DNA of 24,768 bases, from assembly GCA_019415985.1 (NCBI GenBank), contig DXYE01000021.1:6264-31031 (forward strand), given 5' to 3'. Source of the stretch: Clostridiales bacterium (GTDB lineage: Bacteria > Bacillota > Clostridia > Oscillospirales > CAG-272). The position numbers were made by a program, and so were the translations under genes. This document shows, piece by piece, positions 1 to 7,060 of this stretch (its first letter is position 1; each line of letters begins with the position of its first letter). A model generated the notes under the pieces. It worked only from the letters and a program-made list of their open reading frames with translations. It ran no database searches and had not been told where the DNA came from.

Positions 1-46
1 AGATAAAATTGCTTCTTGCCATATGGAGCGGGTATCAAAAAGGACG

Positions 47-80
47 AAGTTTGAAGTTTTTTATATCAAACTTTTTCTTA
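47..80 (+). terminator. Possible intrinsic terminator at left edge
   Basis: An 8-bp inverted repeat, AAGTTTGA (47-54) and TCAAACTT (66-73), is followed by a T-rich tract on the plus strand. It would end a plus-strand gene lying left of the window. The minus-strand side also has a T-run after CGTCC, so it may work in both directions. The stem is short and A/T-rich, so confidence is modest. Confidence 0.4.
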
Positions 81-165
81 TCATCCCCATTTGTATCTGA
101 CAGCGGATTTCATCCCGATTTTATGGGAAGCTACAGGTGCATTCAGAAGATACGCTTGTATACCT

Positions 166-196
166 ATTATATCACATGTCCATACCGTTTTACAAG
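166..196 (-). promoter_or_regulatory. Possible minus-strand promoter leaving the window
   Basis: On the minus strand a perfect TATAAT (complement of 166-171) is preceded by TTGTAA at an 18-bp spacing. It would drive transcription leftward, divergent from the feo operon, towards a gene outside the window. No minus-strand ORF with a ribosome site begins inside 1-165, so the target is unknown. Confidence 0.3.
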
Positions 197-246
197 TATA
201 TGTAAATTTTTGTAAAAAATGTAAATTTATTTTTCGTTACAGCATC

Positions 247-284
247 TTGACAATTCGGTTAGCATATGCTAACATATAGTTAGC
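247..284 (+). promoter_or_regulatory. feo promoter with overlapping operator
   Basis: A consensus -35 TTGACA (247-252) is separated by 17 bp from a -10 TAACAT (270-275). Three alternating half-sites lie across the spacer, the -10 and the start region: GTTAGC (258-263), GCTAAC (268-273) and GTTAGC (279-284), with spacers of 4 and 5 bp. The first two form a perfect palindrome, TTAGCATATGCTAA (259-272). Half-sites of the TTAG/CTAA type resemble those bound by DtxR/IdeR/MntR metal-dependent repressors. Occupancy would block RNA polymerase, which fits iron repression of the Fe(II) uptake genes downstream. The identity of the regulator is inferred. Confidence 0.8.
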
Positions 285-423
285 TTGAAATAACTTGAAA
301 CGTGCTGAAATCTGCTTCGGCAGGACAGCAGGCGGTCTGTGCTTTGGCTTTAAAGCGTTTGCCGTTGGGAGGAAAGTACGTTACAGGTATACGTTTGCGG
401 CAGCGGAAAGGGATGAAGGTGGC

Positions 424-636
424 ATGATGCCTTTGATTTATGCCGAGACGGGTGAGGCAAATACAATAAAGAAGGTGGGCGGTAGCCCGGAGGTTCGCGC
501 GCATCTGGAAAATTTAGGATTTGTTCCAGGTGGACTGGTAACGGTTATCGCGACAATGGGTGGAAATTTGATCGTAAATGTCAAGGAGTCGCGCATCGCG
601 ATCAGCCGGGAAATGGCGGGCAAAATTGTGGTGTGA
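424..636 (+). CDS. feoA: FeoA-family protein (first copy)
   Basis: This is a 70-residue SH3-like FeoA protein, a small cytosolic partner of the iron(II) transporter FeoB. It shows the typical pattern: an N-terminal leader ending near IKKVGG, the helix AHLENLGFVPGG, then strands GNLIVNVKESRIAISREMAGKIVV. The frame stays open upstream to a TTG near 295, but the family length and the AAGGTGG ribosome site just ahead point to ATG 424 (427 also possible). About 140 nt separate it from the operator-controlled promoter. It is followed after 114 nt by a second FeoA and then FeoB, the arrangement common in Clostridia. FeoA is thought to modulate FeoB activity; the separate role of each copy is not known. 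Confidence 0.88.
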   Translation: MMPLIYAETGEANTIKKVGGSPEVRAHLENLGFVPGGLVTVIATMGGNLIVNVKESRIAISREMAGKIVV

Positions 637-750
637 ATGAGAAAGCAGCGCAGAATCGGCTGTATAGGAAACCGAAAGCCGTAACGGATGGAATGACATA
701 AGGCAGCCTGTGTTGCAGACGGGCGAATACAGAATGGAGGATCGAAGATA

Positions 751-972
751 ATGAAAACTTTAAGGGGGGCCAAGGTCGGAGAGACGGTCTGCGTGACTAA
801 GATCCATGGCGAGGGCGCAGTGAAACGCAGGATAATGGATATGGGGATCACACGCGGCGTTGAGGTCAGAGTACGTAAGGTTGCACCGCTGGGAGATCCC
901 ATAGAGGTGACGGTAAGAGGCTATGAGCTTTCGATTCGCAAGGCCGATGCTGAAATGATCGAGGTTCAATAA
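751..972 (+). CDS. feoA: FeoA-family protein (second copy)
   Basis: This is a 73-residue FeoA-domain protein with the hallmark core GAVKRRIMDMGITRGVEVRV followed by APLGDPIEVTVRGYELSIRKADAEMIEV. It matches the FeoA consensus more closely than the first copy (RRIMDMGI, DPIEV, RGYELSIRK). The start is supported by the ribosome site TGGAGGATCGAAGATA directly ahead of ATG 751. It lies 106 nt upstream of feoB on the same strand and is probably co-transcribed from the promoter at 247-275. As an SH3-like cytosolic domain it probably docks on FeoB. Confidence in the family is high; the functional split between the two copies is unknown. Confidence 0.93.
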   Translation: MKTLRGAKVGETVCVTKIHGEGAVKRRIMDMGITRGVEVRVRKVAPLGDPIEVTVRGYELSIRKADAEMIEVQ

Positions 973-1078
973 AAGAACTTCCTGCATACGGGGGTTAGCT
1001 ATGGCTAATTCAATGCGCGTGCAACATCAAAACGGGACATAGACGAAAAGAAAAATATTTGGCGAAAGGAAGGATACG

Positions 1079-3490
1079 ATGGAGATCAGAATCGCGCTGG
1101 CGGGCAACCCGAACAGCGGTAAAACGACGCTTTTTAATGCCCTCACCGGCTCTAACCAGTTTGTGGGAAACTGGCCGGGCGTTACAGTAGAGAAAAAAGA
1201 GGGGAAACTCAAAAAGCATAACGATGTTATCATCATGGACCTGCCGGGAATTTACTCCCTCTCTCCCTATACACTTGAGGAAGTGGTAGCGAGAAATTAC
1301 CTCATTCATGAAAGGCCGGACGCCATACTGAACATCATAGATGGAACGAACCTCGAAAGGAATCTCTATCTGACCACACAGCTGACGGAATTGGGTATAC
1401 CTGTGGTGGCGGCTGTCAATATGATGGATATTGTAAAAAAGAATGGCGACCAGATCAATATTCACGAGCTGTCACGTCAGCTTGGCTGTAAGGTCATGGA
1501 GATCTCTGCGCTGAAGGGAACCGGTGTCATGGAGGCGGCGGAAGCGGCGGTGGAAGCGGCCTACGGCGCTGCTACAGTTCCGCAGCACAGCTTTTCCGGC
1601 GCTGTGGAGCATGCGCTCGCCCATATCGAAGAGGCTGCGGTACATAATATGCCGGCAGAGCAGCAGAGATGGTATGCGATAAAAATCTTTGAGCGAGATG
1701 AAAAGGTTCTTTCGCAGCTCAAGCTTGATCAAAACATTTTGTCACATATTGAGGAGGATATCAAAGCAACCGAAAAGGAGATGGATGACGATGCGGAGAG
1801 CATCATTACCAATGAGCGCTACATTTATATCGCCTCTATCCTCAAGAGCTGTTATAAAAAGCGAAGCGCAGGTAAGCTGACGGTATCTGATAAAATTGAC
1901 AGAGTGGTGACAAACCGTTGGGCCGCACTTCCGATTTTTGCAGTTGTTATGTTTATCGTATATTTTGTTTCAGTATCCACGGTAGGAACATGGGCGACTG
2001 ACTGGGCAAACGATGGTGTCTTTGGAGATGGCTGGCATCTGTTCAGCATCGGTTCCTCGGCCTATGAAGAGGATGCAGAAGCCTATGCAGAGCCCGGTGC
2101 AATTGTTGAGGCATTCGAGGCCGCTGCAGAAGAGAACGAGATAGATCCGGCAGAAGCCAGGGAATTAACGACAACGGCTTATCTGTATGACGACGAAGGA
2201 AATGTGGAGAAAGAAATTCCCGTTACTTATGAAAGCTATATTGAGGCGGCGGAGATTGAGGAACCGGATCCTGCAGATTACGGCGTATGGGTCCCTGGAA
2301 TCCCTGTGCTGATTGAAAAGGGCTTGGATGCTGTCAATTGTACGGATTGGCTGAGGGGTCTGATCATGGACGGTATTGTGGGCGGTGTCGGCGCGGTGCT
2401 CGGATTTGTGCCGCAGATGCTGGTGCTCTTTATTTTTCTTGCCTTCCTTGAATCCTGTGGCTATATGGCAAGAGTCGCGTTTGTCATGGACAGGATTTTC
2501 AGAAAATTTGGACTATCAGGCAAATCGTTCATACCGATGCTGATTGGCACAGGCTGCGGTATTCCCGGTATCATGGCATCTCGAACGATTGAGAATGAGC
2601 GTGACCGCCGTATGACGATTATGACAACGACCTTTATCCCCTGCGGCGCAAAGCTGCCGATCATAGCCCTGATTGCAGGCGCTCTTTTCGACGGCGCTTG
2701 GTGGGTCGCACCCAGTGCGTATTTTGTGGGAATTGCCGCGATTATCATCTCGGGTATCATGCTGAAGAAGACAAAAATATTTTCCGGCGATCCCGCACCG
2801 TTTGTCATGGAACTGCCGGCATACCATTGGCCCACTGTGGGGAACGTACTTCGTTCCATGTGGGAACGCGCGTGGTCCTTTATTAAAAAGGCCGGAACCG
2901 TTATTCTGCTTTCCGCTATTGTCCTTTGGTTCCTGCAGAGCTTTGGCTTTGAGGAGGGAAGCTTCGGTATGGTGGAGGAACTGGACAATTCAGTTCTTGC
3001 AACGATCGGCAGAGCGATTGCATGGATTTTCATCCCACTGGGCTGGGGCGAATGGGAGAGTGCTGTGGCGACCATTACCGGTCTGATTGCAAAGGAAAAC
3101 GTCGTGGGAACCTTTGGCGTATTGTTCGGCGGATTCGACGAGGTTGCGGAAAATGGCTGGCAGATCTGGGCAAATATGCGCGGCGTCTTCACATCGCTGT
3201 CTGCTTATTCCTTCCTGATCTTCAACCTGCTGTGCGCACCTTGTTTTGCGGCAATGGGGGCGATCAAACGCGAAATGAATTCCGCTAAGTGGACTTTGTT
3301 TGCCATTGGATATCAATGTGTATTTGCATATGCAATTTCTCTTGTTGTTTATCAGCTTGGCATGTTGTTTACAGGCGCCGGTAATGTGCCCGGTAGCATT
3401 GCGGCGATCGTTATTACCGCTTTTATCCTGTTTATGCTTTTCCGACCGTACAGGGAAAGCAACACCTTGAAAACAAAGGTTAGAGTCTAA
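1079..3490 (+). CDS. feoB: Ferrous iron transporter FeoB
   Basis: This 803-residue membrane protein imports Fe(II). The N-terminal G-domain has G1 GNPNSGKTT (9-17), G3 DLPG (54-57), G4 NMMD (114-117) and G5 SAL (143-145), followed by a helical regulator domain to about residue 265. The membrane part carries the two FeoB gate motifs with their conserved cysteines: ESCGYMARVAFVMDR near 458 and GTGCGIPG near 490, then FIPCGAKLPI. The C-terminal gate includes APCFAAMGAIKREM. Between the first membrane helix and the next lies an unusually acidic stretch (about 328-400), predicted to face outside. The start is set by AAGGAAGG just upstream of ATG 1079. The gene sits in the feoA-feoA-feoB operon and is presumably iron-repressed through the operator at 258-284. 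Confidence 0.97.
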   Translation: MEIRIALAGNPNSGKTTLFNALTGSNQFVGNWPGVTVEKKEGKLKKHNDVIIMDLPGIYSLSPYTLEEVVARNYLIHERPDAILNIIDGTNLERNLYLTTQLTELGIPVVAAVNMMDIVKKNGDQINIHELSRQLGCKVMEISALKGTGVMEAAEAAVEAAYGAATVPQHSFSGAVEHALAHIEEAAVHNMPAEQQRWYAIKIFERDEKVLSQLKLDQNILSHIEEDIKATEKEMDDDAESIITNERYIYIASILKSCYKKRSAGKLTVSDKIDRVVTNRWAALPIFAVVMFIVYFVSVSTVGTWATDWANDGVFGDGWHLFSIGSSAYEEDAEAYAEPGAIVEAFEAAAEENEIDPAEARELTTTAYLYDDEGNVEKEIPVTYESYIEAAEIEEPDPADYGVWVPGIPVLIEKGLDAVNCTDWLRGLIMDGIVGGVGAVLGFVPQMLVLFIFLAFLESCGYMARVAFVMDRIFRKFGLSGKSFIPMLIGTGCGIPGIMASRTIENERDRRMTIMTTTFIPCGAKLPIIALIAGALFDGAWWVAPSAYFVGIAAIIISGIMLKKTKIFSGDPAPFVMELPAYHWPTVGNVLRSMWERAWSFIKKAGTVILLSAIVLWFLQSFGFEEGSFGMVEELDNSVLATIGRAIAWIFIPLGWGEWESAVATITGLIAKENVVGTFGVLFGGFDEVAENGWQIWANMRGVFTSLSAYSFLIFNLLCAPCFAAMGAIKREMNSAKWTLFAIGYQCVFAYAISLVVYQLGMLFTGAGNVPGSIAAIVITAFILFMLFRPYRESNTLKTKVRV

Positions 3491-3510
3491 AGACGTGAGG
3501 AGGTAGAGTG

Positions 3511-3681
3511 ATGCTGAATTTTTTTGTTGATCATTGGGGTTCGATGGCCATTGGCGCTGTTCTCGCAGGCATTGTCGTTTTGATTGTAATCAAACTTTAT
3601 AAGGACCGTAAAAAGGGAAAACATACATGCGGCTGCGGCTGTTCGAATTGTCCGTCCGCAGGAATCTGCCATAAAAAATGA
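3511..3681 (+). CDS. FeoB-associated Cys-rich membrane protein
   Basis: This 56-residue protein starts at ATG 3511 (GTG 3508 is possible) behind the ribosome site GTGAGGAGGT and 20 nt after the feoB stop. It has one membrane helix (about residues 12-28, AIGAVLAGIVVLIVIKL), a basic segment KDRKKGKH, and a cysteine cluster CGCGCSNCPSAGIC at the C-terminus. This matches the family named FeoB-associated Cys-rich membrane protein, which follows feoB in many Firmicutes. The role is not established; the cysteines suggest handling of Fe(II) or an iron-sulfur site on the cytosolic face. It is the last gene of the operon, ahead of a strong terminator. Confidence 0.9.
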   Translation: MLNFFVDHWGSMAIGAVLAGIVVLIVIKLYKDRKKGKHTCGCGCSNCPSAGICHKK

Positions 3682-3757
3682 TCAGCAGGGGGCATTCACT
3701 TTCGCTACTCAATAGATTCCATTTTAAAAATTTAAAAGACTCTGATTTGAAACTGAA

Positions 3758-3796
3758 GGGGATGCAAAATAAACCATTTTGCATCCCCTCTTTTTT
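3758..3796 (+). terminator. Intrinsic terminator of the feo operon
   Basis: A perfect 13-bp stem (GGGGATGCAAAAT at 3758-3770, its complement at 3776-3788) with a 5-nt loop is followed by TCTTTTTT. It closes the feoA-feoA-feoB-Cys-rich operon 76 nt after the last stop codon. Confidence 0.93.
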
Positions 3797-3954
3797 CGTC
3801 AGCCTTGATAGCTATCGGAGAGTAATGAACTTCCTTCACAAAGCCGTGTAACGAAGAACACAGTTATATGTGATAAAACTTGGTTTTTGCTGTGATACAG
3901 CCGTATAAAAAAGAAACAGACCACAGCGGAACAAATCTTATACAGCCGCGTCTT

Positions 3955-4377
3955 TCAGGTGTTATCGATGTTGTCATCCTCATCTAAATTAAATGCATCA
4001 GCGTCGTTTGTATCGCTTCTTTCAGCGGTGATCTCACCTATACGGATGTGACGCTTGATTTTGATATCCTCTACGCTTTGATGAATCAATTCCTTGACCT
4101 TTACCGGATCCTTGATATTCTTCAGCGTAATAACAGGCGTTGATTTATCGGAGGAGACCAGGGTTACTGTACCTACCTTAAAAATTCTCTGCCAAAGCGA
4201 GCGCTGGAGACTGATGTCCCGCACCCGATAAAGCAATGCTTCCTCGTCCTTTAGATTCAATAATCCGATTTGAGTGAACAATCTGTCCGCTGACAGAGCG
4301 TATCTAGTAAAACTAATTGGCATGCCCAAAATACGTTTCCGGTCCTTCCAAATAAACTGATCGCCTTTTAATGCCAT
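3955..4377 (-). CDS. PH-domain (bPH_2-like) protein
   Basis: This 140-residue soluble protein has the bacterial pleckstrin-homology-like pattern: an opening strand FIWKDRKRILGMPISFTRYAL, then DRLFTQIGLLNLKDEEALLYRVRDISLQRSLWQRIFKVGTVTL, and TPVITLKNIKDPVKVKELIHQSVEDIKI. That is the usual order (input strands, LLYRVRDI, GTVTL, L.NI.DP..VKELI). The C-terminal tail of about 25 residues is rich in Asp and Asn. The family is common in Firmicutes and its molecular function is unknown. The start at 4377 is supported by AAAGGA upstream. It lies 29 nt after a possible small Cys-rich ORF and may share the promoter at 4753-4781. No clear terminator was seen after it. Confidence 0.85.
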   Translation of the reverse strand: MALKGDQFIWKDRKRILGMPISFTRYALSADRLFTQIGLLNLKDEEALLYRVRDISLQRSLWQRIFKVGTVTLVSSDKSTPVITLKNIKDPVKVKELIHQSVEDIKIKRHIRIGEITAERSDTNDADAFNLDEDDNIDNT

Positions 4378-4406
4378 ATATATCCATTCCTTTCGAAATA
4401 ATTTAA

Positions 4407-4607
4407 TTATTCAAATAACGTTTTTATTTTTTTTATACACCCCAATATTTGTCTTTTCAAATCAGCTCCATAACATGACAGAGCAAAAACATCGGGAGGT
4501 GTGTATCTGTCGGTCAAGACTGTACAGTATTTCACCGCATTTGGACACGCCGCATTGCGATCACATCTTTGCCCGGCAAAGACACAGAGACCGCAGGCCT
4601 TTCCCAT
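4407..4607 (-). CDS. Possible small Cys-rich protein
   Basis: This is a 66-codon ORF just upstream of the PH-domain gene in the same direction. The product begins MGKACGLCVFAGQRC and continues DRNAACPNAVKYC. Five cysteines fall at residues 5, 8, 15, 21 and 28, with two more at 45 and 57. The spacing suggests a small metal-binding fold. A promoter with an internal palindrome lies about 145 nt upstream, and the stop is 29 nt before the next start, which fits a two-gene unit. Against it, no good ribosome site precedes ATG 4607. I do not recognise the family, so it could also be an untranslated leader. Confidence 0.4.
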   Translation of the reverse strand: MGKACGLCVFAGQRCDRNAACPNAVKYCTVLTDRYTPPDVFALSCYGADLKRQILGCIKKIKTLFE

Positions 4608-4752
4608 TGAACATAGGCGGGGGACGCTTTACGCATACTTAATAGATTCATTCGTTAATTGTTTCAGCGCAGGAATACGGTATAGGCCGTCTCGGCTCGA
4701 TGAAATCAGCCTTTAAGGTTCCCAAAATACTTCAGCCCTGATCATTAAAATT

Positions 4753-4781
4753 ATTATAACACAAACGGTTTGTCTTTGCAA
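4753..4781 (-). promoter_or_regulatory. Minus-strand promoter with palindromic spacer
   Basis: Read on the minus strand, TTGCAA (4781-4776) and a perfect TATAAT (4758-4753) are 17 bp apart. The spacer holds a 13-bp inverted repeat, ACAAAC-G-GTTTGT on the plus strand (4761-4773), placed where a repressor would block transcription. It faces the small Cys-rich ORF and the PH-domain gene. Confidence 0.6.
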
Positions 4782-5050
4782 TGATATTTGGAAAACAGCG
4801 GAAAAGGGTCAGGGGCTGTGCAGAAAAGCTGCACTCAGATAGCAATGATATCGTCGTTCGAGGTAATTTGCCGCTTTTTCGGAAGGGATATATCCGTATA
4901 GGGTGGTTTTTGGGCTTGTCCTGTCATTTTCTGCACAAATGGATGAAAGGATTTCATTCCTGGTTCCTTAGCTTTCACGTTTATGTAAAGAGAAATATGT
5001 GATGAATAATAACATATTATAAATTTTAAATGAATTATTTAAAATCATAC
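4782..5050. other. Intergenic stretch, nothing recognised
   Basis: Open frames here (for example 4781-5002 plus) lack ribosome sites and recognisable protein features. The stretch separates the minus-strand promoter from the plus-strand promoter at 5051 and becomes very A/T-rich towards 5030. Confidence 0.5.
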
Positions 5051-5079
5051 TTGCTAAAAAGGAGGAGATGCAGTATAAT
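5051..5079 (+). promoter_or_regulatory. Promoter of short leader unit
   Basis: TTGCTA (5051-5056) and a perfect TATAAT (5074-5079) are exactly 17 bp apart. The element lies about 40 bp ahead of a 36-codon ORF with a strong ribosome site, and 450 bp ahead of ktrB. Confidence 0.6.
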
Positions 5080-5118
5080 ACAATTCAAACTGAGTATTTT
5101 AAAAGGAGAAACGAGCAA

Positions 5119-5229
5119 ATGGACGACATTGAAGCCAACACGGCTGATGTCCTTTTATATAAACCAGCCAAGCATACTCTGCACTCTCTTAGAGGGTTCA
5201 GAGTGTGCTTTCATTTTTATTATTTTTGA
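5119..5229 (+). CDS. 36-codon ORF overlapping a terminator (leader peptide?)
   Basis: ATG 5119 is preceded by AAAAGGAGAAACGAGCAA, a strong ribosome site at good spacing, and by a promoter at 5051-5079. The product begins MDDIEANTADVLLYKPAKH and ends with an aromatic tail, CFHFYYF. Its last third is read through the stem of the hairpin at 5170-5210. A ribosome on this ORF would sit on the hairpin, so translation could affect termination. No family is recognised. It may instead be a small protein or simply part of a short terminated RNA. Confidence 0.4.
   Translation: MDDIEANTADVLLYKPAKHTLHSLRGFRVCFHFYYF
5170..5227 (+). terminator. Terminator-like hairpin inside the short ORF
   Basis: A 12-bp stem, AAGCATACTCTG (5170-5181) with CAGAGTGTGCTT (5199-5210, one G-U pair), is followed by a T-rich tail (TCATTTTTATTATTTTT). 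Transcripts from the promoter at 5074 would be about 140 nt long if terminated here. Confidence 0.7.
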
Positions 5230-5530
5230 TGTCGAAGAAAGAGGGATACCTTATTTTTAAATAACGCGCCTGAAATTTATACGCAATTGCCGGTGTGAAT
5301 GGATACCCGGGAAAAGATTTATAGAACAATGCAGTGATCTGGAAGTGTACGGCGACATGAACTTCTCTGAGCGTCGTGGTATAAAGATTCCGCTTTTTAA
5401 AATACGAAAAGTCAGGGCCTTGTATTTGAATCAAAAGATTATCTGATTTAAATACCGCTGAAGGGGGTGTAAAAGTCCCTTTTTCAGGATGCAAATAAAA
5501 AAATTGCAGAATTTTGGAGAATTGCTGATC
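5230..5530 (+). other. ktrB upstream region
   Basis: No gene is seen. A weak imperfect hairpin (CTGAAGGGGG with CCCTTTTTCAG, around 5458-5489, several G-U pairs) lies near the end. I looked for the conserved blocks of the c-di-AMP (ydaO) riboswitch, which often precedes potassium genes, and did not find them. No convincing promoter was seen closer to ktrB than 5051-5079. Confidence 0.4.
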
Positions 5531-6844
5531 ATGAGTATCATACGTTGGCTGAAAAATATTATCAAGGAGCAGCCGCCAGGCCGCCTGATTACCCTTGGAT
5601 TTGCCTTTATTATCCTGATAGGTACGTTTCTTTTGCTCCTGCCGATTTCTATCCGCCCGGGCGCAGAGGTCAGCTTTGTCGACGCTTTGTTCACCTCTAC
5701 CAGCGCGGTCTGTGTGACCGGACTGATCGCAATTGACACGGCGGATCATTTCACCCTTTTCGGCAGAACTGTTGTGGCGCTTTTGATCCAGACAGGAGGT
5801 CTCGGCGTCACCTCCGTCGGTGTGGGCTTCATCCTGCTGGCGGGAAAGCGCGTCGGCATGAAAGGGCGTTTGCTGGTTCGTGAAGCGCTCAATATGGGGA
5901 GTTCAAAAGGAATCGTCAGGCTGCTGAAGGCGATTCTTCTCATGACACTATGCTTTGAGCTTTCCGGGGCTGCTTTGAGCTTTATCGTGTTTGTCCAGGA
6001 CTACCCTGTCGGTAAAGCAATTGAAATCAGCTTGTTTCATTCGATTGCCGCGTTCAACAATGCCGGCTTCGATATTCTGGGAGGTCTTCAGAACCTGATC
6101 CCCTATCAGCGTAATGTTTTGTTGAATTTAACGACCGCTGCGCTCATATTTTTCGGCGGGATCGGGTTTTTGGTCATTCAGGATCTCCTAAAGCATCGTT
6201 CGTTAAGAAAGATCAGTCTGCATTCCAAGGTGGTATTGAGCACCAGTCTGTTCCTTTTGGCTGCCGGGACGGTGCTTTTGAAATGTACGGAGGATATCTC
6301 CTGGCTCGGCGCTTTTTTTCAAAGCGTATCAGCGAGAACCGCTGGATTTTCGACCTATCCGATTGGTGGGTTTACCAATGCGGGGCTGTTTGTTTTGATC
6401 CTTTTGATGTTCATCGGTGCGTCTCCGGGATCTACAGGAGGCGGTATCAAAACCAGCACCTTTTTTGCATTGATGCAGTCGGCAAAAAATACCGCCGTGA
6501 AAAGGCAGAGCAGCGCGTTTCATAGAAAGCTGCCTGCGGATACCATTTCTAAGGCGTTTACCGTTATGTTCCTGTCCCTTATCGTTGTCTGTACCGGAAC
6601 CTTTTTAATGTGCGTCCTTGAGCCGGAATACTCCTTTATACAAAATCTGTTTGAGGTGACCTCCGCGTTTGGCACTGTGGGACTTTCAACCGGCATCACA
6701 CCGGAGCTCGGTGCAGCCGGCAAGCTTCTGCTGACTGCAATTATGTTTATCGGGCGACTGGGCGCGTTGACGCTGATGTCCATGTGGGTATTCCGGCCGA
6801 CGTCGAATGTGCGGTATACGGAGGAATCTATTACGATCGGATAA
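5531..6844 (+). CDS. ktrB: Potassium uptake channel subunit KtrB (TrkH family)
   Basis: This is a membrane protein of about 437 residues, the ion-conducting subunit of a Ktr potassium transporter. It has the four pore repeats of the TrkH/KtrB fold, each with a selectivity-type segment: STSAVCVTGLIAIDT, HSIAAFNNAGFDILGG, SVSARTAGFSTYPIGG and VTSAFGTVGLSTGITPELG. The gating-loop region PGSTGGGIKTSTF follows the third repeat. The frame is open from ATG 5489, but ATG 5531 has GGAGA 10 nt upstream and gives the usual N-terminus (MSIIRWLKNIIKEQPPGRLI), so I chose it. The partner ktrA lies 216 nt downstream. The repeats are all present, so it looks functional. Confidence 0.95.
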   Translation: MSIIRWLKNIIKEQPPGRLITLGFAFIILIGTFLLLLPISIRPGAEVSFVDALFTSTSAVCVTGLIAIDTADHFTLFGRTVVALLIQTGGLGVTSVGVGFILLAGKRVGMKGRLLVREALNMGSSKGIVRLLKAILLMTLCFELSGAALSFIVFVQDYPVGKAIEISLFHSIAAFNNAGFDILGGLQNLIPYQRNVLLNLTTAALIFFGGIGFLVIQDLLKHRSLRKISLHSKVVLSTSLFLLAAGTVLLKCTEDISWLGAFFQSVSARTAGFSTYPIGGFTNAGLFVLILLMFIGASPGSTGGGIKTSTFFALMQSAKNTAVKRQSSAFHRKLPADTISKAFTVMFLSLIVVCTGTFLMCVLEPEYSFIQNLFEVTSAFGTVGLSTGITPELGAAGKLLLTAIMFIGRLGALTLMSMWVFRPTSNVRYTEESITIG

Positions 6845-6905
6845 ATCGGTTAGAGTAGGATTTTGTTAAACTGGCTCCCGTGGGCTGACCACTGATAGAA
6901 CGTTC

Positions 6906-6941
6906 GCCTCTGTCGGTATTGCCTCATATCTGCCGAGAGGC
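6906..6941 (+). other. Hairpin in the ktrB-ktrA spacer
   Basis: GCCTCT (6906-6911) pairs with AGAGGC (6936-6941) and CGG (6914-6916) with CCG (6933-6935), with a 2-nt bulge. There is no T-run, so it is not a standard terminator. It could be a processing or stability element between the two genes. No known riboswitch pattern was recognised in 6845-7060. Confidence 0.35.
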
Positions 6942-7060
6942 CTGTACCGCTTTTGTGGAATCGGCGCCCCGCGGCTTGTATGGAGGCATGCCCTCACGGA
7001 AAGACAAATTTTTTAAAACAGATGAAAGATATCTTTGAAAAAAAGGTAAGGTGATTTGTA

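Noticed and set aside
300..423. Possible metal riboswitch (NiCo/czcD type) in the feo leader
   Set aside because: Only a loose GGCAGGACAG-like string is present, without the paired four-way junction modules; the operator explains regulation.
5231..5530. Possible c-di-AMP riboswitch before ktrB
   Set aside because: The conserved blocks of the ydaO motif were not found; potassium gene context alone is not evidence.
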